From positions 29,644,310 to 29,708,309 of the forward strand of contig JAZBQD010000017.1 of NCBI GenBank assembly GCA_036583965.1: a stretch of DNA of 64,000 bases. The letters are read 5' to 3'. The notes under the pieces were generated by a model that made no database searches, was not told the origin of the DNA, and saw only the letters and a program-made list of their open reading frames with translations. Both the position numbers and the translations under genes were made by a program. This stretch comes from Prunella strophiata. Its lineage: Eukaryota > Chordata > Aves > Passeriformes > Prunellidae. Shown here in pieces: positions 1 to 9,329 of the stretch; within the stretch, counting starts at the first letter, position 1; each line of letters begins with the position of its first letter.

Positions 1-2381
1 AGGTTTTATCCCATTGCTCTTGTACAGGTCAGGACAACACAGATTCTGAGCCATCTGAGTATAGGCCAGAGTAGAGAATCAGATGCCTTCTTCCCCAAAG
101 GAATCCAGTATAATTCAGAAATGTTTCTGTGCACACATCAATTGAAAAAGCACTGTTGAAACCAAAGAGTTTGCGTATTGCCTACTGAAAAGAAAGCTTA
201 ACACATTCTTAGTAAAAGAGGCACTGAAAAAAATTCTACCTACCTACCTGTTGCCAGTACTATTAGTACAAAGAAAAGCATAAGGACTAGGAAAACATTC
301 ATTTTAAGAACAGCCAACAGTCCTCACCATGAAAATATCAAGCTCATCAGATCTGAAGGTCGTATCATTAACTTCCTTGACTTAACATACTAGCAAGATA
401 GATGTGTGGGTGTCTATCTGTTCCCCATACAAACTACCAACACTTGGCAGACAGTAACTGAAAAGGCAGTTTGGTGATTGGTATTGAAGGAAAGTGATGA
501 TTGGCATTAAAGGGAAGTTTAATATGCACTCAAATAAAACTGATCACATGAAAGTACAAAATCAGCCAACCACCAGTCTTATTTCTCAGTTATAAAAAAC
601 TGCTGCTGTTAGCCTACCTAATTAATATATGAATATTCTAAAGAGTTTGACCCTATCAGCTGTCACTATCAAGTTTTTCTACTAAAAAAACCCTATAAGG
701 CAAAGATAGAGCTAGCAAAAAAGAAATTCATTCTTGCTAGAAACAAAAGCAAAAATCAGATCACTGCTGGACTGCTGAATTCACAGAGACTTCTATTTGA
801 AGCTACTGAGCTTATGCTACCTCTATATACAAATTATTATCATCACAATGTATCACAGAGAACAGACCATTGGTATCTCTGTGACATCATCAGTGACTTC
901 TAATTATTTCTTCTAGCCAATAAATAATTCTCCTAAGACATAAGTAAAGAAAAAGAAAGCATACCAAATTACATAGTGTGAAAGATAAAAACCTGTATTT
1001 CAAAATCCATGTGGATTCAACTCCAAAACAACCACAATTATTCTTTGTTATTATATTGTTACTTGAAGATATGTGGCAGTTTATTCAAAAGTGCCATGAG
1101 ACAAATAAAAAATGAACTAAATCCTTCAGAATTAAAAGGCACTCACTATTCTGTGTTTTTGTAGGTCCAGGTATGACAGCGAAATTGGGAATGTGGCTCA
1201 CTACTAATCCTGCTGCAGCAACAGTATTTTTGCAGACTAGCCTATACACCCATTCAGCTTTCAGACTGCAAAAAAATTTACAAGTACTTTACACACAACA
1301 AAGAAAATGTGTATTTCACAGATAAGCAAGGAAGTGTAATCAAACCAAAAACACAACCATATTTCCCTGTAAGTTGTCTGTCTCCTTGTTTACATTCTGT
1401 TTATATTCTCTTATCTGTTATTAGCCACTTTTCATTTTCCAAATGTGTAGCCTTTTTATTTCTGCAATATTGTATATAAAGAGAAAAACTGAACAAGAAA
1501 AATCTGAGCTTTCTTCTGTGCACTTCATCCCATTTAAGTCTTTTGCTCCCCAGACCTACTCTATCTACCACTGTCTCCTTTGCCACTTTATCTATGGCAG
1601 AGCAGTAAGAGATCAAATATTTTACATCCTTTAAAGGAGTTAAAAATCAATCTTTTCCATTCTGGTCTTGAAGTTACTACATCAAGAAGAACTCAAAAGT
1701 GACTAGCATCTCACAGTAAATTGTTCTAATGGCACAGTGAAGGGAAGAATACCTCACACAGAAGACTCTACCATCAGAAGTCAGGGACCAGTATGGCTTT
1801 TGAAAACAATGTTAAGGCAAGACAGAGGTGCTCTCAGAACAGAGAGATAGCAGGTGCAGGTAAGGTTCTGCTGCTCACTTTAGCTTTGCAAAGCCAAAGC
1901 ACAGAGCCCTCTGTTAAGTTTCACAGTTAACATCCACCATGCCTTCAACGCTTGCAGAAGCCATCAGCCATGGGAAGAGAGTAAGTGCTATTTGCAAGCA
2001 CTAACAAAGGCTCTCTCAGACTCCAAATATGCAGGAATTGCTGTGGAACAGTTTAACTACAAGGCAATACCTTCTTACTTTGCTGCCATTCCATTTAATT
2101 CAGCACATGGATGCTGAACTAAATGGACACATGAGCAGGTCAGAGCCAGTGTCTGCCTGTACAACGTTTGTGCTGCAAAGCCTCAGAGAGCTTCAGAGAA
2201 AACAAGCACAGCTGTTGGAGGTGTTTTCAGCCACCACAGCCCTCCTGGTGACCCCAGGTACACAGGCTCAGCATCCCACCAGCCTTCATCCTTCCCAGCC
2301 TGCATCCTCTCCCTGCTCGCTGCAACCAGCGACACGCACGACACGTTCGGGCGCCTGCAGTCATGGGTGCTTTGGGTTTAC
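1..2381 (-). other. THAP1: THAP1 intron 2 (partial, continues off the left edge)
   Basis: This AT-rich stretch follows the exon 2 donor (GTAAAC on the minus strand, at 2376-2381). The family's third exon encodes an HCF-1-binding motif and a coiled coil, about 124 residues in human. I see no minus-strand reading frame resembling it here, so exon 3 probably lies beyond position 1. No repeat or RNA gene was recognised. The small open frames at 1401-1634 are on both strands and look like chance. Confidence 0.75.
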
Positions 2382-2577
2382 CTTTTCACCGGGTTCAGTG
2401 TAACAGAATATTGTGGGCACAGCATTCTCTTTTAGGAGCTTGTTATTGCATTCCCTCTTAAAGCAATCGGGGGTAAAGTGTTCTGAGCAAATGCTGCTGT
2501 ACTTGGTCGGCTTGAAGTTTTTCCTCTTAACAGCAGCTTCCCACTTCTTGCAAAGATCGGGTCTTGTAAGAGGAAAC
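2382..2577 (-). CDS. THAP1: THAP1 exon 2
   Basis: The acceptor reads CTTGCTTGCAG before base 2577, and the donor GTAAAC begins at 2381. The exon is 196 nt and begins with the last base of the Lys24 codon. It encodes residues 25-89, including Trp36, Cys54 and His57 ([16 protein letters not shown]) and the C-terminal AVPTIF box. Translation beyond the donor (VNPKHP) is intron. Confidence 0.96.
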
Positions 2578-3044
2578 CTGCAAGCAAGATGCACTTTCAG
2601 CTTTTCTGGAAAGCTTTACAACCGGAGCCAAAACCTTCCCCCCATCGGGGGGGAAATGAGGTTTCACCCCGCTCTCGCTCTGCAACAGGCGGCTCAGAGG
2701 GTCCCGTCCCTCGGCTTTCCCCAGGGAGACGCCGGGAGGGGCAGGCGAGGCACCCCACCCTCAGCGGCCGCGAACAGACACGTCCCTCTCTCTGCCTGCC
2801 TGTCTGTCTGCCTGTCTGTCTATATGTCTGTCTGTCTCCCTGTCCGTCTGTCCGTCGCCCCCCCCCCCTGCCCCCGCGCGCGCCCTCCCGGCTCCCCGCC
2901 AGCCTCGCGCGCGCAGTCCCGCGCTGGCCCCGCCCCCCGGCGCGACCCCGCCCCGGCGCCCGCGCGCGCTCACTTGTGGAAGGAGATGGGTTTCTCTTTG
3001 TCGTATCGGTTCCGGCAGCGGTAGGCGGAACAGGACTGCACCAT
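2382..3044 (-). CDS. THAP1: THAP1, THAP-domain transcription factor (5' part: exons 1 and 2)
   Basis: THAP1 is a nuclear zinc-dependent DNA-binding protein that acts with HCF-1 on cell-cycle and other promoters; human mutations cause dystonia DYT6. The coding sequence joins 3044-2974 and 2577-2382 on the minus strand. This gives 89 residues: [19 protein letters not shown], then ISFHK joined across intron 1 to [15 protein letters not shown], ending in VPTIF and a TEPGEK segment. The C2CH zinc ligands Cys5, Cys10, Cys54 and His57 are all present, as is the AVPTIF end of the domain. Exon lengths of 71 and 196 nt equal those I recall for human THAP1. The protein is cut by the window edge: exon 3 is missing. 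An Arg replaces human Gly9. The order THAP1-RNF170-HOOK3 supports orthology over other THAP paralogues. Confidence 0.96.
2789..2857 (+). repeat. (CTGT/CTGC)n tetranucleotide tract in THAP1 intron 1
   Basis: Imperfect CTGT and CTGC units run to CTGTCCGTC and are followed by a 13-base C run near 2858. The tract lies inside the 396-bp THAP1 intron 1 (2578-2973). Open frames across it on either strand are low-complexity artefacts. Confidence 0.85.
2974..3044 (-). CDS. THAP1: THAP1 exon 1 (coding part)
   Basis: The ATG is at 3044-3042 on the minus strand. The 71 coding bases carry Cys5 and Cys10 of the zinc site and end CACAA before the donor GTGAGC (2973-2968). Splicing to exon 2 restores the Lys24 codon. 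The exon is too short for a simple ORF scan and was found from the family pattern. It sits in a CpG island. Confidence 0.95.
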
Positions 3045-3400
3045 CCCGCCCAACCCCGCGCCCGCCGCGGCGCGGCCTCCGTGGGGACGGACGAGCCGGC
3101 GGGGCGCTGCGAACTCACCGCCGGGCGCCCATGCTTCCCCCGCCTCCCGCGGCCCCCCCCCACGCCCGCGGCCCTCCGGAGAGGGACGGGAACGGGACGC
3201 GCGGCCTCTCCCAACTCCAAGATGGCGGCGCCAGCTTCAACGGAACCTCTCGCGGTAGCGGCGCGCACCTCGCTCCGCCCATTGGGCGCGTCGGCGCGCA
3301 GAGTGGGGGCGGGGCCTCGTTCGGCGGGCTCGCCAATCCGGCCGCCTCCTTTCCCCCGCTCCGCCCCCTTTTCGGGGCCGTGCTCCGCCCACACCCCGCA
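3045..3400 (-). promoter_or_regulatory. THAP1: THAP1 CpG-island promoter and 5' UTR
   Basis: This very CpG-rich sequence lies directly upstream of the THAP1 ATG. Visible elements are a YY1-type AAGATGGCGGC at 3219-3229, a CCAAT box at 3333-3337, a reverse CCAAT (ATTGG) at 3281-3285 and a GC box around 3305-3314. No TATA box is seen. The transcription start cannot be fixed from sequence alone. Confidence 0.7.
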
Positions 3401-4015
3401 CCCTCAGCTGGGCAGCGCCGCTCCCCTCCACACCCTCAGCTGGGCAGCGCCGCCCCACACCCCGCACCCTCAGCTGGGCAGCGCCGCTCCCCTCCACACC
3501 CTCAGCTGGGCAGCGCCGCCCCACACCCCGCACCCTCAGCTGGGCAGCGCCGCCCACACCCCGCACCCTCAGCTGGGCAGCGCCGCCCACACCCCGCCAC
3601 CCTCAGCTGGGCAGCGCCGCCCACACCCCGCACCCTCAGCTGGGCAGAGCCGCCCACACCCCGCACCCTCAGCTGGGCAGCGCCGCTCCCTTCCACACCC
3701 ATAGCTGGGCAGAGCCGCCCACACCCCGCACCCTCAGCTGGGCAGAGCCGCTCCCTTCCACACCCTCAGCTGGGCAGTGCCGCCCACATCCCGCACCCTC
3801 AGCTGGGCAGCGCCGCCCACACCCCGCACCCTCAGCTGGGCAGTGCCACTCCCCTCCACACCCCCAGCTGGGCAGCGCCGCCCACACCCCGCACCCTCAG
3901 CTGGGCAGCGCCACCCACACCCCGCACCCTCAGCTGGGCAGCGCCACCCACACCCCTGCACCCTCAGCTGGGCAGCGCCGCTCCCCTCCACACCCACAGC
4001 TGGGCAGCGCGCCTC
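3390..4015. repeat. GC-rich minisatellite, about 19 units of 32-34 bp
   Basis: Each unit carries the core CCTCAGCTGGGCAGCGCCGC followed by a CCCACACCCCGCAC-type spacer. I count about 19 copies of the AGCTGGGCAG core. The first copies alternate between two spacer types (CTCCCCTCCACAC and CCCCACACCCCGCAC), giving a 66-bp higher-order period. Later copies are mainly the 33-bp type with single-base variants (GCAGAG, GCAGTG). Nearly every unit contains the palindromic E-box CAGCTG. Open frames spanning the array on both strands are repeat artefacts. Confidence 0.95.
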
Positions 4016-6189
4016 CGGCCCCGCCGGGCACCACCCGGGACCGAGGGCTGCGCTGCGGCCGTTCCTTCACCGAGGGGAACCCGTCAGGGCCTACTCCGGC
4101 CCCGCCATGCCCGAAGTGCTGCCCCGGCCGGCAGGCAGCGCTGCGGTCGGGCGGACAAGTGTGCACAACGCGGCTGTCACAGGGACAGGAAGAAGCTGGC
4201 CCTCTGAGCCCCGCGGGAGGTTCTGGCTTTCTTCGGGAAGATAAAAAAAAAAAAAAGGAGGGGCGGGGGAAAGGCAAAAGGAAACAACGGGAAGACCACA
4301 TTGCCATAACACACAGTTACGTTAAGGACGTGTAAAACAACTCCGTGTCACTTGCCTAAAATTAGTTTGCAGGTGCATCAGCAAACAGTAGATAGATCTC
4401 TCAACAAATCGATTTGTTGTTACAAATAAGTTTATTTTGAGCAGTTTCGACATGTTCCTATTCTGTGGGCTCACTTTTGAACTCTGCATTTGATCAACAA
4501 CTAAAACCATCCTACATAAGTGACAGTTTTTGTATAGAAATTACGAAGGAACCTACCTTTAGGGTCACCCCAGTCAAGTGTAATATTATATCTAAGAAAT
4601 TCACTGACAATGACCCCAGACCCAAGTGAACCTCCATGGGTTTTTCTCTGACCCCACACAGATCATAATTTTCTCCTCAGCCTACTTTCCCCCTCAACAC
4701 TTGCTTTGTGAGGGAAAGAAAATAAGGTTTATTTGCCTTAGCTTAGAGGCTGTGGCTTCTCTGTCTAGGCAGCTCTCTTTGCCCAGCTGATGGAAAGTAC
4801 CAGTCACTGCCATTTGCTTGCCCAGGAATATGACAGAAAAGCCTGTGCAGCAGCTTCAGCAATGCTTCCACAAAGCCACTCGCATGAGCTGTTTTCAGTA
4901 CTCAGTGTTGGCTGGGCACTGTTAGCTCTGCTCCCTCTCCTGCTAGGTCAGCCAAGAGACAAGGAAACCAAAATAAGCTCTTTCTAGCACTACCTTCCTC
5001 ACCAAGAAAAACATGCTTACTCCTCCCCTATCGATGTGAATGCCTCTGTCCCTGGCCTTTGCCTGATGGCTTTCTTCTCCCTCAAGTCCTCCTGCTGCCA
5101 GTTTTCTGGGCAGCAATTCTGCCACAGCCTCAGGGACCAGAAGAGCTGTGCTGTCCCATGGCAAGATGAGCTAGGAGTGACCAGAGCCAAAGCCCAGGCT
5201 CATCAGCCTGGACAGAGTCCTGCAGCACAAGAGCAGGGCAGACACTAATGGACACACCCACAAAAGGTGAGGTGATGAACCAGGTACAAGGTCCACCCAG
5301 GTAATTCAGGCAGGAACAGCAGGAGATGGTGCCAGGAACAGAACTGGAAACACAGGTCCAAGGTTCACCCAGGAGATAGAGCAGAAGAGTGACACCCGTA
5401 ACACAGCCAGGCAGGGACTGAAGGTGCTGGGCTGTGTGGAAAAGGAGCTCTTGCACCATACGCAAGAGTTGGGGGCCCCAAAGTACTTGAGTCGAGGTCA
5501 TCAAGGCCTTAATCAGTGCACCTAGACTCCAGTTCTCCTATGGACCTGAAGAGGGATTCTGAGTCCAAGTTCTGGACTTGATACCACTGTCCATCTCCTC
5601 CTCCACTGCTGGTTTTGGAATGAACCTAGGCACAAGGGAGCACAGCATGGCCACACAGATCGTGCGGCTAAGAGCAGAACTCAGCAACTTCACTAGACTG
5701 TGAAAAGAGGCACATGGTCTTGATAAGTAGGAAGGAAATGCCTGGGGAGAAAGCATGAAAGCATGAGTAGGTTGCAGAAGGTGACACCTAACTGAAAGGG
5801 TCCATCACAGATAAGGAGATCTGGTGAATGTGTAGATGAGCGACCAAGACCATCAGTCATCAAGCTGATTTTAAAGACTTAAAGGAGAACTTTCAGCAGC
5901 TCTGTCAGAATCACGTTGGTATCCTGAAGCAAAAAGAATTTATAAAAGACTGGATGGAAAGAAATTTCCTCATCCCGTAAGAATTTCAGAAACTTGGAGA
6001 AGGGCAGAAGCAATTGTCTTGACTAAAGATAACAAACACAACCCCCAAACTATTCACATTTCAGTAATTTTGCAAATGTTGGAAATATGTTTAGGATGTT
6101 TCAAATCCTTTTTCTTAACTTTTTTTTTTTTTTCTCCCCGGGAAAAAAAGGCCACATCAAATTAATGTCCATCTTCTGAGTGACTTTTA
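4016..6189. other. Intergenic interval between THAP1 and the JUN-like gene
   Basis: The CpG island fades out by about 4230 and is followed by a 14-base A run (4243-4256). The rest is CpG-poor unique-looking sequence, with a T run at 6119-6133. I recognise no gene, RNA or classified repeat. Open frames at 4790-5504 are short and overlap on both strands. Confidence 0.6.
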
Positions 6190-6765
6190 ATTTGATTAGT
6201 TGGCGTGTTTCCTGATGGCCAAGCACTTCCCGTCAGATTTCCCAGCACCGTGTTGTTGAGAATCATTAGTCCTCGACACCTGCACTATCCTGTGCCCATC
6301 CATCACAGACCGAACGCACCGGCACCTGCCCCAGCAGCCGCCAAGAGATGCCCTTGCTCGCTTTCCTCCTGAGGACTCCCGATCACCGGGCCGGAGTGAT
6401 GGCTCCGAGAAAACCCCCCCGTTCCCAGACGAAGCCCTGGCACTGCCTTCCTTCCCACACCGCAGTCGTGGGGCGAGATTCCGATGGGGAGGAGCAGCGC
6501 GGGGTTCCCCACGGACACCCCACCGGGAAGCCGTTCCGCGCAAGCCCGGCGGGCGGGGGAAGGAGCGGGCGGGGGGGACCGGCGGCGGCAGCAGGGAGGC
6601 GGCGACGGCGGGGCGGGCAGCGGGCCCGGGGCGTGGCGCGGGTCCGGCGGCGCCGGGAGGCGGCTCAGTCCCCGCTGCCAGCCCAGGCGGCCGGCCCCGC
6701 GGAGCAGCCGCCCAGGCCCGGCCCGCCCCGCGCCGGAGCCGCCGCCGGCCGGCGAGGGCGGCAGC
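6190..6765 (+). promoter_or_regulatory. CpG-island promoter / 5' UTR of the JUN-like gene
   Basis: CpG density rises from about 6310 and stays high through the coding region to about 8130. GC boxes are visible at about 6609-6619 and 6628-6637. A G-quadruplex-type motif occupies 6551-6577 (runs of 3, 5, 3 and 7 G with loops of 1, 7 and 1). No TATA box is obvious, and I did not find the TGACATCA AP-1-like element known from JUN promoters. The frame is open upstream of 6766 to 6484, which reflects composition. Confidence 0.6.
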
Positions 6766-8058
6766 ATGAGCGGCGGGCGTAGCGGGCGATCCGCCGTGAA
6801 GATGGAGGCGCCGTTTTACCCCGAGGAAGGACTGGAGCTGCTGCCCGACTTCGTGCCGTTGCCGGGTTTCGGTACCGCCGGCGGACCTGGAGCCGATGCG
6901 GCGGCGGGGCAGAAGCTGCTGCTGGGCGCCGGGAAGAAGCGGGACCTGCCGGCTGCCGCCCCCGCGCCGCTCCCGGGGCCCTTCGCCCTTCGCCCGCCTG
7001 CCGGCGCCCGCGGCAGCGCGGCGGCTCTGCGCTTACTGCCGCCGCCGCCCGCAGCCGCCGCCGCCCCGCCGCCCACCGCGGGCTCCGCGGAGACGGGCAG
7101 CGGCGGCGGGGCGGCGGCGGCCCGCGCGGCCCGGAGGCCGCGCTAGGGTCGGCTGCGGAGCTGCCGCTGCTGAAGCTGCCACCGGCCGCCGACCTGGAGC
7201 AGCTGCTGATCCAGGGGGGCGCGGGGTTGGGCGCAGGCAGCCCGGGGCCGACGGCGCCCGGGGCGGGGAGCGGCGGGGCGGCGGCGGCGGGGCCGTTCCT
7301 CTACCGGCAGCCGGTGACGCAGGAACAGGAGGGTTTCGCCGACGGCTTCGTCAAGGCCCTGGCCGACCTGCACAAGCAGAACCAGCTCCTGGCGGCCGCC
7401 GCCGCCGCTTTCCGCGCCGGGACCCTGCTGCCACCGCCCGCCCGGGGCCACCGGGAGCCCCGCCGCTGCCGCCGCCGACCCTCCTGCCGTCTACACCAAC
7501 TTGAGCGGCTTCAACCCCGCGGGGCCGCTGAGCCCCTCGGGCAGCGCCTACCCCTCCGCCTCCGCCCCGCCACCGCCGCCGGGCCTGGCCTTCGGGGCGG
7601 CGGGTCTGGGGAGCGGCCGGCTGCCGCCGGCGCGGTCCCTGGAGGAGCCGCAGACGGTGCCCGAAGTGCCACCGTCGGCGGGCGGGGAGGGTGGCAGCAG
7701 CGCGCCGACGCCGCCGTCGCTGTCGCCGCTGGACGCGGAGAGCCAGGAGCGGCTGAAAGCAGAGCGCAAGCGGCTGCGAAACCGCATCGCCGCCTCCAAG
7801 TGCCGCCGGCGGAAGCTGGAGCGCATCGCCCGGCTGGAGGAGAAGGTGAAGGCGCTCAAGGGGCAGAACGCCGAGCTGGCCGCCACCGCCAACCTCCTCC
7901 GCGCCCAGGTCACCCAGCTGCAGGGTCGCGTCCGCAGCCACCTCTCCTCTGGCTGCCACATCAACGCCGCCGGGCATCCTCCTCCTCACGCTGCCGCCCA
8001 GCCGCGGGAGACTCCCCCCGAGGCGGCCGCCGCCGCGCCGGAGACCAGCGCCTGCTGA
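6766..8058 (+). CDS. JUN-family bZIP transcription factor (HOOK3-linked JUN-like), two compensating frameshifts
   Basis: JUN proteins pair through a leucine zipper with JUN, FOS or ATF partners to bind AP-1 sites in the nucleus. The span is 1293 nt, about 430 residues when read through the shifts, longer than JUN. Segment 1 (6766 to about 7110) has MSGG... and a second in-frame ATG at 6802 giving MEAPFYPEE, like the family's METPFY start. Segment 2 (about 7110-7435, shifted frame) carries [16 protein letters not shown] and [20 protein letters not shown]. Segment 3 (about 7436-8058, first frame) carries [18 protein letters not shown], the basic region [12 protein letters not shown] (redox Cys codon at 7801), a full zipper and SGC. 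The tail after SGC is an Ala/Pro-rich extension. The gene is intronless, like all JUN genes. Segment 2 resembles JUNB most, and the bZIP resembles JUN/JUND. Shifts fall in G/C runs and may be assembly errors. Subfamily unproven. Confidence 0.92.
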
Positions 8059-8142
8059 AGAGGGACACCCCGCCGGCCCCGGCCCCAGCTCGCCCGGGGG
8101 CACCGCGGGGCCAAGGTGCGCGCCTGCTGCCGCCCTTCTGCT

Positions 8143-8194
8143 ATTATTATTATTTTTATTATTAATTATTAATATTATTATTATTATTTATTTG
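8143..8194 (+). promoter_or_regulatory. AU-rich element in the JUN-like 3' UTR
   Basis: An ATT-repeat tract ends in ATTATTTATTTG about 85 bp after the stop codon. Overlapping AUUUA-type motifs in immediate-early mRNAs such as JUN and FOS promote rapid decay. The position, directly after a GC-rich coding region, is typical. It could also be a simple (ATT)n microsatellite. Confidence 0.55.
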
Positions 8195-9060
8195 CGCCCG
8201 GAGAAGGCGTTTTTTGCGAGAGCCGGGTGTTGCTAAGCGTTTCCCGAGTTCTGTCGATGTCGCATTCAGCAGCGAGGGTCTCCGTGGGTGGTTCTGGGGC
8301 AGGTGGTTGTTAATTTTTCAGTGAAGTACTTGAGGTCTGTAGAGATTTCCGAAAATAAGAAAATTACTGTTTACAGAAAGATTCAACTTTATTTTCATGG
8401 GGGATATAAAACGTGTGTTTCCTAATACACCTTACTGAACTGTATAGCAATGGATAAGCTTTTCAAACTTAAGAAAAAAAAATAGCCAGAATCGTACCTT
8501 TTGAAAAGATGTGCGTGTATATATATATTTAAAACATAATATGGCTATGTATATTTTCTTGGTATTGATAAAGAACCTTTTTTAAAATACTGTCTTTCTC
8601 TAGAGCTTTAATTTGCCATTGAGAGTTAAGACAGCTGTGTGGGTGCTCTTGCACTTACATGGCTTTGATTTTCAGATCGAACCCTGGAGGGAAATGATTT
8701 TTGTTGTAAATCTTAAAGCAGATTGAAATGCATTGCTGACTCAGTCATAGGAAAATAGTTTTCTAAACTTGTATGCTCCATATTTCTTGTGCCAGTGCAA
8801 ACTTGGGGCATTGATAGCTATTTATTGAAACTTGAACACTTTTTGGACGTTGCCTAGACCTTATTTTTCTAGATAACACGTTAGTAGAGAAAATGGTTAC
8901 TTTGGCAAAAAGAGCTTTACTTTTTTTTTTCCTTCACTGTGTACATTCCAGTAGTGCGTGCTCTTTCTGTAGTATAGTAACAATTCAGTGCTATACAGAA
9001 AAGGGCTCAGATTTGGGGTGGGTTAGCTGTAAAGGTGATAATTCCATTGTATTCTGTTTG

Positions 9061-9066
9061 AATAAA
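9061..9066 (+). terminator. Candidate poly(A) signal AATAAA of the JUN-like gene
   Basis: This is a canonical AATAAA about 1 kb after the stop, followed within 60 bp by T/GT-rich sequence. It is the first canonical signal I find downstream. Later ones also exist, for example near 10554. Confidence 0.45.
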
Positions 9067-9329
9067 TCACAGAAATATTATGGAGAACTAGATTTATTTT
9101 TCAGTAGAAATCTGTGTATCTTGCTTCTTGGTCTACTTTGTTCTAAAGAAACTTTCTGCAATACTCTAGAAACAGAGTCAGTGCTAGAATGTGAAGTGTT
9201 TTTCTGGTTGGGAAGATTCAGTGTGATTTATTTCTTTGTCGAGAATTTACTAGTAGAAGAGTATAGCAAAGGAACTGTTTCTTCTGATTAGACATAATCC
9301 TCAATAAGTTTTTGAGAGCTTTAGGTCCC

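Larger units (their letters stand above)
8059..9085 (+). other. Probable 3' UTR of the JUN-like gene
   Basis: About 1 kb of increasingly AT-rich sequence runs from the stop codon to the first good poly(A) signal. It contains an AU-rich element, UGUAUAUA-type runs near 8512-8530 and several T-rich stretches. The 132-codon open frame starting at 8893 has no recognisable features and is probably chance. The end point is inferred from the poly(A) signal only. Confidence 0.5.

Noticed and set aside
3390..4015. CRISPR-like repeat-spacer appearance of the 33-bp array
   Set aside because: The 'spacers' are themselves repeated and the setting is a vertebrate promoter. It is a minisatellite.
2413..4244. 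Long plus- and minus-strand open frames (up to 371 codons) across the THAP1 promoter
   Set aside because: They are Pro/Ala/Gly/His-rich translations of the CpG island and the 33-bp minisatellite, open in several frames at once, with no family motif.
6816..7964. Minus-strand open frames opposite the JUN-like gene
   Set aside because: These are shadows of a GC-rich coding region, with no conserved motif.
8893..9291. 132-codon open frame after the JUN-like gene
   Set aside because: It lies in the probable 3' UTR, has Phe/Cys-rich composition and no recognisable domain, and the poly(A) signal falls inside it.
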